DNA from: Cyclospora cayetanensis
Lineage: Eukaryota > Apicomplexa > Conoidasida > Eucoccidiorida > Eimeriidae
Assembly: GCF_002999335.1 (NCBI RefSeq)
Contig: NW_020312147.1
Coordinates: 372,001-436,000, forward strand
Length of the DNA stretch: 64,000 nucleotides
Direction: 5' to 3'
This document shows, in pieces, positions 22,627-42,504 of this stretch. The number at the start of each line of letters is the position of its first letter. The first letter of the stretch is position 1. The position numbers and the translations under genes were made by a program. The notes below the pieces were generated by a model. The model searched no databases. It had not been told where the DNA came from and was given only the letters and a program-made list of their open reading frames with translations.

Positions 22627-25600
22627 ATTCAAAATTTTGAATCTCGTCAAGGAGAATCCATTTTACTGTCAGGGGCATGGGGCTCCACTTGTCTTTTCTC
22701 CTAAGGCATTTCGGGAGAGAAGGGAGGGCTGGAGAAGAATTGACTGTCCAGTTCGATTTTACAAAAACAGAGCCGCAGCCGCAGTCAATTATATCTTCGA
22801 GGGATGCTCACCACCTTCTGCAGCTCCCTTTGTGTCTGTTCCTAAGAGAATCTCTACTGCAGACGCAGTATCAACAGCAGACCCGTGTTCTGGATTAGCA
22901 ACGCCAGGGCACGCGGCAGAGGCCGCTGCTCCTGCTTCCCCTCCGCCTTCTGCAGCGGCAGCACGACCTGGAGTGCTGCACTGGTCCTACGACGTAAATT
23001 CGCCAGTGACAGACTTGCGTCGAAGCTATTTTTCTCTTGAGTTTGATTTTACGTTCACGGAGGAGACAGGCGACCGCATCTTCTTCGCAAGCGCCCTTCC
23101 CTACACTTACTCAGATCTCCTCGATTTGACTGCCGCTATGCAAACAATGCCGCATGCCAAGCGAGTGAGTAAACATGAGGCACCAGCGAAAGTTAGCTCA
23201 TGCAAATATAATACCAATTCGTGAACTAAGAATGAGGCCACAGAAAAAGAGATTCCCTACAGTAATAGACAGAAACCTGTCACAAACCTACAAGACGACG
23301 TACGGAAATTCGATTAAAATATTGCCCGGACGGTAGCGTTGGGCGACGAAGGTGCCTTGCGGTACACTTGGGACCTTCAACTAAAGCGAAGGGGAGAAAT
23401 TCAGAGCCTGGTTGCGATAAAATCAGTGCCGACGTCGCTTTCAGTTGTTTTTGTTTCCGCATCCTCAATCGTCCATTTTTTGGTGCTTTGTTCCCTGGTC
23501 CCCTGCTTGCGCATTTCTGGCTTCCTCACTATTTCTTATTTCCCGCCTCTGCGTGTTTGGATATGGTCTTCTTAGTACTGCTCAGTTGGAACCCTTTGTA
23601 AGACTCCGGGAAATATTCCATGCCCCGTGTTCCTCATTGGGGATCCCCCGGAAAGCCCGCTTCTTCAACAGCACAAATCACCGAAGGTGCACCCTTTCGT
23701 GTTTGACGCTTCAGCGTTTCGTTTTGACCCAGCTAGTGCAGAGGAAGGTGCCACTAAGCTCTCTAAATCTGAAAGGAACAAGGGGTCACCCCAAAATATC
23801 GCCAGTTCAACTTCAGGCTGCAGACACCGAGCAGCGACGGCAGTATCGGCACCGACAACAGCAGAGGCAATATCGGCGTCAGAAGGGCATCAACGCCATA
23901 TGGGGGGTCCCCAACCGCCAAGGAGCGCCAGTGTAGCTGCATCAGGCATCAGCGCTAGCAAATGCAGCAACAGTAGTTTGAATCACCATCTCTGCAGCAA
24001 CAGTAGTTTGAATCACCATCTCTGCAGCAACAGCAGCGCCTCTGCGTGCCGCAGCTCCGTTCATGCCTCAGTCAAGGCTTCGCCCGTGCAGCAGCCTCTG
24101 CCAGGAAGTCCTTCCTCTTTGTGGCCCTTCTCGGCAGAAAATCATTCATTTATGTGCGTTGAGTGCATGCGCTCTTCAAAGCCGCTTTTGTGCATATCAT
24201 GCCGCGTCCACCCCAGCGAGAGTAATGCCAGCTATTTGCTGCTAGGTTTGCTGTGTTTTTTGTTGTCTGAGTCTCCTGAGGCCTCTCTCATCCGGCGCCT
24301 CTTTTCCATCGTCGTGGTTCCCATGCTCAATCCAGATGGAGTTATTGGGGGTATGAGCCGCTGCGGACTGCACGGAACGGATCTGAATAGGGTGTGGGAG
24401 GCCCCCTGTCCGGTGCTGCATCCCTCTATTTTTTTTTTAAAGCAAATTCTTGCGGAATTAAGGAGAACAGCAACCCCACCACTTCTCTTCCTCGATCTTC
24501 ACGCACATTCCAGCAAAAAAGACGTATTTATGTAAGAGTAAAGTCATCATGCAAGTGTCCACCACAAACGACGGGGATAGTGACCCTCACGGGACAGCTA
24601 CTCATGAGGCAGCCGCACTCCGTCTCTAGAGGGCTTCTAAGAAGCGTAGCAATGTATGCTTCAACTAGCTAGCCTCCACATACTCCTCGTATACGATTTG
24701 CAGCTATGCAAACAGCGCGGATCAGCAATTGAATCCAGAGGGGTTCTCTGCGGGGGATGGACTCCTAGGACTGTCCTCTTCACCTCAACAGAAGGGACCT
24801 CCCAGCGGTTTGAGCGCCCTGGGACCGCCTGAGGTCCTTCCGCCTACCAGCAGCACTCTACTTAAAGCTCTAGAGGAGCGATGTCCATGGTTCGACATGA
24901 CGGGTCAGTCTGAGGAACTTTGTAGCTTCAAAGAAAGAGCATTAGGGTGTCATAAATGTGCAAAGGGTCGATACACAGTGGTGCTGTGCCGACCGTGTCC
25001 ACCAGTATTGATCGGAGCGTGGGCAAGAAAGCACTTAGCGGGCCGCTAGCGTGTTTCGGCATTGCAGATTGCAATAAACTCTGTGGCATTCTATGTGGTG
25101 GTGTGCGGCGTGCGGTTTAGCATGCATCACAAAGATACAAAAATGCAAGGAGGGAACGGGCCGCGTTGTAGGATTCAGAGAATTGGGAATTGCCTGCTCC
25201 TACACTCTCGAAGCCTCTGTTTTTGGCCACGCACAAGCAAGCCCCAAGCAATGGGCAGCTGCCCTCAGCCGTGTAAGCACAGGGGGAAAACGGTGCTCTC
25301 CCGATCATAAGAGACCAACGAAAGCAGAAACGAAGGCCCTCAAACAAGCTCGGTGCACTCTCCAGTCCATAGACCCCTTGACATGAAGGGTCAAGCCACA
25401 TCACGAAAAAATTCAACTTGGGCAGGCATAAACCCCAGACACGCCCAGTAGAACAACATACCCAAATCAATACCCTCAGACATTCGCCGTCTAGAGTGCA
25501 GATTGAAAAGTAAGAAGGTGTGGTTCTGCAAATGTATCCACGTTGTCTGAAGGGGCCCAGAGGAAATGAAGGCGTGTCTTCTGATAAGGAATACAAGGGA

Positions 25601-27961
25601 GACGGAGATCCTAGGGCCCCTAAGGAAGCGAGCTCCTTTCACTCTTTAACCCTACAACGTCGGTAGAACCATAATCACACTGAGTCTCTTGTTTATGCTG
25701 CTAGTGATAGTAAGCCAGCTTCCCGCTGTTTTTTATCGTTTCTCATGGTGTGCTCTCGCTAGTTAAACGGCTGTGGTCTGTGCTTCTGGCACTGACTGCT
25801 TGCAGGCAGCCCCGAAACTCGTTGCGCTCCTCAGCACATAGAAGAAGGTAACCATCGATGTTTGCAGAAGCCTCGCTATTCACAGGCCGACAGTGGAACT
25901 ACGCGCACCCCAAAGGAACAGCTCCCTGGGTGCCCCCCAGCGGGGACTAGCCGAGAAGCTCCTCCCGACGCCGCTCCAGCAGGGCGCCTCGTAGAAGGAG
26001 CCTCACCACTGATGCACTTTGAAGCTGGTTCTCTCTTGCTTACAGGGCTGACCGTGGGCCTGGCACTTTATGACTGGTCTCTTCAGCTAGCAAAGGGTGC
26101 CCCCGAACTGTTACAGCCAGGGCGAGCAGCCCCTGCTGGAGAGAAAGGGTGCCCATCGCGGGGTTTGCTCCCTGCGTGCCCGCGCTGTGCGCTAGTACGA
26201 AATAGGGGCTCTTGCAAAGCTGCTTCCCCCGGCAACGGCTGCAGAGGCCTAGGGGGGATCAGACATCGGGGGCCTTCTAGTAGGAGACACGTCTCAGCTG
26301 CATTACGTAGATGTGAGGTGTGGGAGTCTTCACGGGATGCATTACTGGTAGGGGTCCCCTACCACTCTTACGAAAATTCAGTGAGAAGCTTTATCGGACC
26401 TTCCTCTGAATGTGGATCATTTGTTGAGGGAGACCTCTGTGAAGGGGAAGCAGCCACTAAAGGGTTGCGACCACTGCCAACAGCAGGAGAAGCAGCGAGA
26501 AAAGCGATGAGCGCGGTTAGAAGATCCCTTAAGGTTTTTGCTGCAAAGGCATCTCCTGCGGAAGATATACCCCATGATATCCTCTCTGGATGGCCTCGAC
26601 AAAAGCTTCCTCCCAGGCTTACAAATGGAATGGTTAGGCTGGACACTGATGAATTTTTAAACACTCACGGCGAGCCTTTACAAATATTCTCAAAGGGAGA
26701 AGAAGTAGCACCGCACAGAACCAGAGCAGCGGAACAACGGCCATGTACCTCACCCTATGAAGAAAGCGCATCATCAGCAGTAACAGGCAGCGCTCGCAAT
26801 GGCAACAACAGGGACACCTTTTCCAGTGACGGCCTTAAAACCTCAACAGGCCTTGGAGCGCCAAAGGGACCCACTCAATTTGTGCGGAAGGGGGCTCTGG
26901 GATTCCGTGGGTATAGCAAAGCCTCAGCAGCTAGGCTGCGGCTACGTCTGCGGCAAAAAGAAGATCCATGGATTTGTAAAAGTACTTTATACAACACTTC
27001 AGACGAATCCGTTCAAGCGGCCTTCAGCAGTTGCCCTAAGAAATGCTGTGAAATTGGACACATTGATCCTAAACTTGTCGCAATTCCGCTCCACAGGACC
27101 TCGGTCGAAGCCCACCACCCGTCCTCTTCTCCAAATAATATGAACGACCTTCAAATGTCGCACGTGGTAACAGGCCAGCTGGACATTGCCTGCTCCATGC
27201 CAAGGTCTTCAATGCAGCGCCGGCAGCATCGAAGCATGCAGGCAGAGAAAAAAACACGCCCTAAGGGTCACCGGAAGCGCTGGGGCACCCATATTAGAGC
27301 AGCGGAAACCCACTTGAATGGCACTCATCCGGGGGAAAGCCTCCTCCAAGGGCGCTCAAAATGCGGAATTCCCACAGCAAGCAGCACGGGATCAACAGGC
27401 GGATTGGGAGTTTCCCAGGCTTCAGAATCCCCTCTAAGGGCTTCTTCTACTGGTAAGGCACCGGGGACGTCTGCTCGTTGCAATGGCGGGGGACCTCGCT
27501 GCTTCTCCAGTAAGCTCGAGGAAAGCGCTGAAATGACAAACTCCTCAGCACCTAAGGAGAGCCTGTTGGGTTCGTGCTCCGCACCTTCATATTTTTCCCT
27601 AGGGTCCCCGTACGAGCGCCAAAGGCCTGAAGGGATCATTAACCAAGGGTGCAGCAAGCGGATCCTTCGAAGAGCCACCAGCAACTTAGGCACCTCTGTA
27701 CTTCCCGCTTCTGCTGCCTTCCCATCCAATTGCAACAGGTCTTTTGTTGCCGCTTCGAGGGCACAACTTAACGCTTGGGGCCCATGGGAGGAAGAAGGCC
27801 CCAGGAGAGGCTTTGTTGGTTTGGAGAGTGCCTTGTCCGCTAACAGCCTTAGTATTACGCGGGTCACTCCAGCTGCAAGACCACGGAGGCCCAATAGGTG
27901 GGCTGAATTTCCCCCAGGCGTCTCCTGTCAGGGGGAATCCGCCGCTTTGGGGACTCCCTAG
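22627..27961 (+). CDS. cytosolic carboxypeptidase (M14, CCP/AGBL type), tubulin deglutamylase-like
   Basis: Exons 22627-23164, 23576-24531, 24704-24966, 25121-25272 and 25868-27961 join in phase (about 1333 residues; 5' end incomplete). CCPs are zinc carboxypeptidases that shorten polyglutamate chains on tubulin and other proteins. The N-terminal beta domain is seen in HWSYDVNSPVTDLRRSYFSL and YTYSDLLDL, followed by GTLCKTPGNIPCPV across the first junction. Zinc ligands are in VHPSES (H-x-x-E) and DLHAHSSK; NPDGV and DLNRVW contact substrate; the catalytic Glu is in SYTLEASVFG. All are present, so it is probably active. The last conserved helix (FEAGSLLLTGLTVGLALYDW) opens the final exon, and about 620 low-complexity residues follow. 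A further insertion of roughly 150 or more residues precedes the HPSES motif. The junction near 24966/25121 is the least certain. Confidence 0.9.
23966..24033 (+). repeat. 30-bp tandem duplication in coding sequence
   Basis: Two perfect 30-base copies, 23966-23995 and 23996-24025, followed by the first eight bases of a third. Each encodes SNSSLNHHLC. They lie in the low-complexity insertion of the carboxypeptidase, so the frame and the enzyme core are unaffected. Perfect identity suggests a recent duplication. Confidence 0.9.
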
Positions 27962-29426
27962 AAGCCCATTGGCTCAGTGTTTTACAGCGCATACAAAGTT
28001 AGCAGTCCCTAGCAGAATAGCCACATTTGCAGGGGGAGAAAGCACTTTTTAGAGAGCAAAAAAAAGTCCTTGCGGCGTTTGATCGGCTCTTACGTGTCAC
28101 CCAGACCATTGGGCACTAGCAGGCTAACCGGGGCCTTTGCGCGTTCGTGCAGCCTCTTTTTCGTTCGGGCTGTGTTACTAGGTCTCAACAGACTGGATGG
28201 CTTTGTTGGGGTTAGAATCAGCAAGCAAGAAAGGTGAAGAAAGTAGCACACACACACGTAGGCGGTAAGATGCTGAAGGGGGTCACAGAATAAGATTGGC
28301 ACGTAGACAGACTTTTCAGTAGAGAGATTGACAATTACGTTAAACCAACGCGTGAAAGGGAAAGCGCTTAGGGAAGGAATCAGAGCCAAAGCAAATGAAC
28401 ACGAAAGAGATCGTGTGCGGTGCATACACCATTATATTGCCAATCATCCAGTGACTAAGACGAACAGGAAATTTAGAGAGTTCTATTCCCTTTGTAGAAC
28501 GTTGCTGTAGGTCGCTGCTGCTCCCAAAGAGAGCGACCCGCAATTTGGGTGTACGCCTTAGCAACGGTTGCCGCAGCAACAACCACATTCGCAGAGGGGC
28601 AACAACACCTGTTGCCGCCACTGGTGCTGCACGAGAGAGTAAGATGAGAAAAAACAGTAGACTGTAGGTACACCGTAAGGTGCCTGTACACCTGAACTTG
28701 AAGATTAAAAATACACTCACCTGGGGATCTACTGGGTATGAGGACACTGCCAAAGGAGGCCCCCAGAAGCTTATTTGGGTTTCCCCAGAAAGGCACGGGC
28801 CCCTGGATAGCTGTCGAGGGCCCCCGTTATTCAGGCTGTCTGTGCATCAGCAAAGAAACGAGAACTGCCCGGTGGGGCCCAAGGAACCCGGGTGCCCTCC
28901 TTTGAAGAGCCCCTTACGGGGAGAGGCCCCTTGGAGACCTCAAAAGGGTCCACTGCAGAAGGTATAGGAGCCTTCTTTATGCTGCATCCAAGGAAGCGTG
29001 TATTTCAAAACACCACCGAGTGGTGCGGACACGTTGGACATGGATTGTGCTTTGTTTGAACTTGCCGAATTCTTTCTAGCGTGCTTGCAATTGTGCTTGT
29101 TTGCTCGGTGGTGCATGTCTTTGGCTGCTCCGCCTGGGGGCCTGTGTGCGTGTTTGGCTGTGTTTGAACTCTTGCACCGACTGTGCTTTGGTAAATAGCC
29201 TGGAAGCCCATACTTTCTTGCTTAGTTGAATTGACTTCTTCGACGGGTCCCCTTCTTTTGAGTTGCTCCTGAACGTGCACGTGTTTTTGGCCACTGGTGT
29301 TTTTGTCGTTGTCAGCTGCTTGGTGTTTCAGTTGATGTGGTTTAATCAGAAGTCGTGGAGCCAACTATCGCACAGGCTCTGCTGCTCTGAGGGAACAGAA
29401 GGAAGGAGATTCAATCGAATGGTGCA
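27962..29426. other. spacer between convergent genes
   Basis: About 1.5 kb between the carboxypeptidase stop and the kinase stop. An open plus-strand frame at 28680-28967 has the Gly/Pro/Arg composition seen in other exons here and ends near a possible GTATAG donor. No partner exon was found, so I do not call it. From about 29.0 to 29.35 kb the DNA is TTG/TGC-rich. Confidence 0.4.
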
Positions 29427-36786
<7,360 letters not shown>

Positions 36787-39700
36787 TGCTAGTAGTACAA
36801 TTGCCAGGGCCTTCTTGAATATCTTGCTTCTTTGTCCCCTCGTGCTGTTTCCTCACCCCGCTGTTTGTGGGTTTTTACTTGTGTAGACACGCGTCTCTGG
36901 TACTGGTAGAAGCAGAAGACTGAAGAAGTAAAGCCTGTACGCTTGGCGAGACCCTTAGCCTTGGGCCTGAAGGAGAAGCGAAGGGCCCCACATCTCATTC
37001 CTTGGCTTCTGTTGACTCCCTGAAAAATATCACGCTAGGTGCAACTCCACCACAACCAGTAGGTAGTGCCATGTACGTTGGAGTTACTGTGACATCCATA
37101 AAGCCCTCATTGGACTTGCAAGAAGTCTAGGTAGAGCGGCAGGGGAGGGAAGCTGGATTTGCGTTGTTCGGTCCCCCCGACAGGCTTCTGTGCACGAAAG
37201 AGCCTTATGGAAACTCTTTGTGTACCTTCAAGACGGAAATGACAGAGTAATATCATGAAAAGCCCGAATTAGAGTCCCAAAAGGCATAAAACAAAGAAGC
37301 AAAGAGGAGATGAACCAAAACTCTGGGCGCTCACAGCTGCCTCTGCAAGGGACTCTCCAGAAATCGGGAAAAGAAGGTTTCAGTGTCTCAGCATCGGATT
37401 ATTGGCGGTCCCCTACTTGTTAAAACAGCTTAATTCATTGAAATCAGAAGAAAGAAGACAAAGCTTCCCCCTGTCTCGCTGTCTGGTTTTGAGTGCCTAG
37501 CTGGCAGCTGGACGGCAAATGGCGGAACAACAGACTGTAGTGCTCCTTGAAGAGTCATCAGGGCAATAACTCAAGAACATGCACCATGAATACATATTTC
37601 ATCTTAAAGGACAGAAAAAATAGCACAGAGATGACCGAAAAAGCATGGAGCACATTCGGCTCCCCACACAGCACCGGGCGGCTGCAGAAGATAGAGCCGC
37701 TATCAGCATTAAGACGAAGTGGGAGAGAACTGCTTTTAAAGGCTCTCTAAATCTTTATCTGCTCTTAGACGGGGTATTTCTAGCATATTTCAATTTGCCT
37801 TCCCTCCCTTGCAGGCTCTGTGCTACCGTGAACGTACATCACAACAGTATAGGATAAGCCGAGATAGGAGAGGATAATGCTATTATTACATTACATTGAT
37901 TTTTTTCATCGCCTCCTTAAATTCTTAAGTGCACTTGCGTACATATTTCAAAAGGTCTGTAGCCATATTCTGGGGCAGTATCCCAGTGCGTGAGACAGCA
38001 GACAAGACGGTGAAATGTCCCTTATTAAGTCCTCTCAAAGGTATCTGCGACCCGAAAACCAAATCAATGCTACTTGGATAAAGTTTCAGCAACTGCATCT
38101 GAAAGCAGAGCTGATAACCCCAATGTATGTCTTTTTTCTGGGCCCAGTGAGTCCTGAACTCACAACGAAGGAGCGCAGCTTGGTGCAGGAGCAGCCCCAG
38201 CATCCTCTCCCACTGTTATTTGCAACACGGGTGCACAAAACAATTGCTCACAGGGTACACTTCAGGCATACCCCCCGAAGGCTGCACCGTATCAACACTC
38301 TAGCTACGACATTTTGCCCTAGTGGAATGAGTATAATACGATACTATCAGGGCACATGGTGCTAAAAGAGGCTTTGGTCGCAATGGTCTTGCAGGCGTGT
38401 TCATAGTACAGGGTTCTGTATTTTAGGAGGGTCTCTAGGTTGCGTTTATCGATCTTGGAGCAGCGAAAATGAAGCTGGTAGTGGGTTGAATTTGAACGAA
38501 TGCTTGACCTTCCCTCTACTCTAATGTCAGACGCAAAAAGCGATAAGTAATGAAGCTGCTGGGACAGGCACGCATTTATACGTCTGGTGAAGAGAATACG
38601 CGCATTGCACGGTGCTGATGGTGGCAGCTACGACTAGCTGAATCTTACCTCGGGGCTGTCAGAGGGCCATGAAGAAAAGCCAAAAAGTGAGAGAACTCAT
38701 AGAATGAGAAAGCCTGAAATGTCCTTTTAATACAATTATTCTTTAGCCTTTTCATTTACATTGCCTAACTGGCAATAACCACTCCCGGGCACGATTAGAA
38801 GAAACGACCTACCATGTTCTCTCCTCTAAGCCTTAGAATTTGCCTTGGTTGCTGCTTGGACAGTATCCAAGTGCTACTTGTAGCATCTTCTTCTTCAATG
38901 TACAAAGCATCACCAGATATATACATAGAACATTACTTTCACCGGCTGTTAGACACCAGGTTACATTCCATCGCCACTCCAAGCTCTGCAGCAATGTTTA
39001 CTATCTAATACTCATGGTTTTCGCTTCCTGCGGGTAGAATACATTATCAAAGCTGACCTCCCTCAAGACGCAAGCCAGTCGGGGAAGAGTCACTCACTTT
39101 GGGCCAGTTAGAGGCGAATCCTGAGAGGAATCAGCTTTGCGTCTTTGTACTGCTTTGTCAAGATCTTATTTTAGCGGCTATAATGCCAACTGACGCTCTA
39201 GCGTAAATGCACTCTAGTAAATTTTTGCATACCCTTGCCTATTCACGCTTTCCCACCTCCTGTTTCCCTCTAATAATTCTTGCGACTGAAAGCGAAAGCG
39301 TGAAGCAAAGGGTCTGGCGCTCGGTTGCTATGGTTGTGACGGACTGAGGTAAGCTTTGGCACGTGTTAGTACCCTAGTTGGACTAAATTGAATATTGGTA
39401 AGTATTTGTCTGATTGGTGTGCCTGGTCGCATATCTTATCCTGTTTATTGCAGCCTGGCGTTAGCCGGGTACAGTAAGACGCGTTGGTGAATGCCTGTTC
39501 ACTTGTGCAACAAGCGAGTGAATGGAGGGTCCAGCAACGCAGAGCGTAACTGCCCCTCTGTCATCATGCCGTGAGATCTGAGAGGCGCAGGCACGAGAAT
39601 GCACTAGTTTTCTGAAGAAATACTCACTTACATTTTACAGGGTTTTTGTCGAGTCTAGAGTTGTCTTTCTGTGGAGGTCTTAAATTGAGCGTGACAGCCA

Positions 39701-40619
39701 TAGCAACGATTTCTAGGACACAGAAGTATGATTATTTGTTTTGATCTGGGCAGTCATAAGTAATATACATTCTCGTCCATGTGTGGTCGTCATAGTCATT
39801 CCTCGTGCACCCATGCCTGCTTTTACAGTTTGCTGTCACTTCATGCATTGCATCGGCTGTTGCCGGTTAACAAGTTTTATGGGGCTGGTTGCCGTTATTA
39901 TGGCCAAATCATGATGAATTTCGATGCGAATTTCCATTTTTAGCTCGTCGACACCGAAGTAAAGGCACCTTCCAAGCGCAGGAGTGGTAATATTCCTGGC
40001 ACAGGAATAAAAGAGCTTACGGTGCGTTTCACAATGAAACAACACGCTGAAGCTACAATTTTGTGCTTATGTTTAAACGTTGAGATTTTGGATGGGAATT
40101 TAGGGACTATGGTTTAATGGTCAAATAACTCGGCCCGCAGACACTCGGTAAGTTACAGGGATGAAATCAAGCAAGTCACATGACTGCATGGGAAGACCTA
40201 TCTGATGTAAGATTTTTGTTCGATGATTTACTACCAAAAGTAAAAGTAAAGAGTTTAGCGATCGAGGTGCCGCTCGAAATCATCATCTGGTTGTCTGGTC
40301 GATTGAGGGTCAACCGACCGGTCAGCCGCAGGCCCCACGGTCAGATCGCTTAGCATCTGGAACCCTACATCGCAAAACCTAAGCCCTGTGCCCAAATGCT
40401 AAGGATCACCTCATAAATATTAGTCATTACGCTAAATCCTTGGGAACTCTGAGACTTCGCAGTGTGTCCTCCGCTGCCTCCGGCAATTGAGAGGGACCAT
40501 AGAAACACAATACCTTGAAGGTTAAATCCTTCAATCTGGACGTTACACCCTTCACTCTCAGCTTCCAACTTCGTTCTCTTTTGCCAATTTACACACAGTG
40601 CTCCAGAGGATAAAGCAAG
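36787..40619. other. long region with no supported gene
   Basis: About 3.8 kb. The left end presumably holds the kinase promoter and 5' UTR. A minus-strand 92-residue frame at 37925-38203 is the most protein-like (SQIPLRGLNKGHFTVLSAV), but it has no family match and no splice partners. Nothing else is convincing. Confidence 0.4.
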
Positions 40620-41734
40620 ATGGAGATCCCCACCTTTCAGTCCCTCTCTGATGACTGCCTACGCGTCGCCGATGCGCTCTACAACGCAAGACACGACAGT
40701 AAGCTGCGAGACCTAAACCATAGAACTACACTACAAATTTATAAGCATAGAGAACTATGCTCTAGTCCTAAAAGGGGCTCCAATTTTCCGCTTGAAAGTC
40801 ATGTAAGCGTCTTCAAACGATGATAGGCAGCTCTGAGTTCTTTCTTTTCTGCATCATATTTGTGCGTGCAGTTCCACGCCTAGCATCCCTTGCTTGCCTC
40901 CTTACAGCTATATTGGGCTTCGCCACTTCAGTTGCATGCATTGGAGTCGTTATTCGGCAGTGGCTCAGCAGCGTTCTGCTCTTCTTAAACCTCGGACAGC
41001 TGTAAATCGCCAAAATCTTAAGCCCTTAGGGACTCTTTGAGATTGGATAGTGCTGGCAGAAGCGGTAGACATAGAAGTACGCATTTTTCCTTGTCCGGTC
41101 TGGTATGCCTGTGTTCTGCTTGAAATCCCAACCCTGTTGTCTCTGTTTTCTATGTATGCAGCCTCTTATGTTTGTTGCTGATAACCGCTGAGGCGGGCCG
41201 CGTGTTGCATCTAAGCTCCATGGACCAGTGTATGGAGACGCGCTTCGGTTTCTTCTCCAATGTCACGTCTCGTGCCATCATTTACTTCTACCTCGGTATA
41301 GATCTAAACCGACACAAGCCCTGGTTGGAAGAGGCTATAAGCTATCCGCGAGCAGCTCATTGGCGTGAACAGATAGTCATTTAGTTGGTACTCTGAAATG
41401 CGGAAGCCTGAAGCATCGACCATTGTGTGCACTCAGGGCTCTCGTGCATGACTCTGGGCCACTTGACTTACCTCTGCTACTTTACAGGTAACCAGAAACC
41501 TGTGGTCATACCCTTTTCTGGAGGCCATATGTTTTTAAGGATTTCATCTCGCAGGCGTCGGTGCTCTGTCTGCAGCGAGGATTTCTGGTTTTGAGGCTCT
41601 GTGCTGCAGGGCTACTGTTCATGGGAGCGGGAGTGATTAGCATTGTTTTCCGGAGGAGACAGGTGGTGAGTACAGCGCAAAAGTACCGCCAGGATGTAAA
41701 CGACGAAACAAGGGGGGTTTCCTTCACAACTTAG
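40620..41734 (+). CDS. small multi-spanning membrane protein, COPI-associated/TVP15-like
   Basis: Exons 40620-40698, 40872-41001 and one starting at 41162 join in phase from an ATG (MEIPTFQSLSDDCLRVADAL). They encode two or three hydrophobic helices (LASLACLLTAILGFATSVAC; LSSVLLFLNLGQLLLCLLL), then an acidic residue, METRFGFFSN and SRAIIYFYLGI. That order (helix, helix with Glu, FGF, R-x-x-x-Y-LGI) resembles the COPI-associated/TVP15 family, small Golgi-vesicle membrane proteins. A last exon from about 41555 adds a helix (CAAGLLFMGAGVISIVFRR) and can stop at 41734. The end of the third exon is not resolved, because no donor gives a clean phase. The family call rests on pattern, not strong identity. 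Confidence 0.55.
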
Positions 41735-42504
41735 CAGCCGCTGAGCGGTAGAACAGGGCGGAGATGGAAGGAGAGGCATGGAGGGCGTGTACACTTGCAA
41801 AGGGGATAGAGAAAACCAAACCATTTGCAGCGCAATAAAAACGTATGGAATCCGTTTGCGCATTGTGTCCTTGGTGCTTCAGCCTCCTGAAGGAGAAGTT
41901 CTCCCCAACTACTAAGGCGAAACCCGAAGCACAAGGGCTTCGGATTTTACTGGGCGTTGTCTACCCTGAATTTTAGGTTATGTGGAGATTAGTTTTGAAC
42001 GGAGGATCCCGGGTTCTGCAAGGCTGTCTGAGGGAGATCTCTCTGGACTGTATCCTCCATAGGAGACAGGAAGGGAGAGCGGGGGTAGCAAAGGAGGAGC
42101 AAGGAAGTTCGGAGACAGCGGGAAGTCGGCCCTGAGGAAAGATAGAAGGTGGAAGCACAACAGAGAAGACACAAATCGGAACGAATGTTCTGTTTTTGCC
42201 TTGTTTTATGTGAGCACGGAGCTATAAATACATAGAAGAAGCAAGGTAAATGCTTTGGAGTCCTTGGCAAGAACGAGAGAACAAGGCAGGCGTGGGGGAT
42301 ATAAAAGTCAGAGAGACACTACGGGAGACCCAGACCGGAGGATGTAGACAATCACAGAGGGCATCCAACAAAAGAGGCGGATCTACCAATGAAGTATGGA
42401 ATTGATAAGCTTAACAGTCAATCTAGAATCGAACCCACCCACCACAAATAATACGAAGGCACAATTACACTTGCTACGTCATCCAACCCGTTACCCCTAG
42501 CCTC
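41735..42504. other. spacer between convergent genes
   Basis: No coding stretch supported. It separates the 3' ends of the membrane-protein gene and the bc1 chaperone gene. Confidence 0.5.

Noticed and set aside
28680..28967. Open plus-strand frame with Gly/Pro/Arg composition
   Set aside because: No acceptor or partner exon keeps the frame, and it lies in the spacer between two gene ends.
37925..38203. 92-residue minus-strand frame
   Set aside because: Isolated, without splice partners or a recognisable family; could be chance.
42380..42440. tRNA-like B-box (GGTTCGATTCT) on the minus strand
   Set aside because: The flanking bases do not form a T-stem or acceptor stem, and no A-box lies at the right distance.
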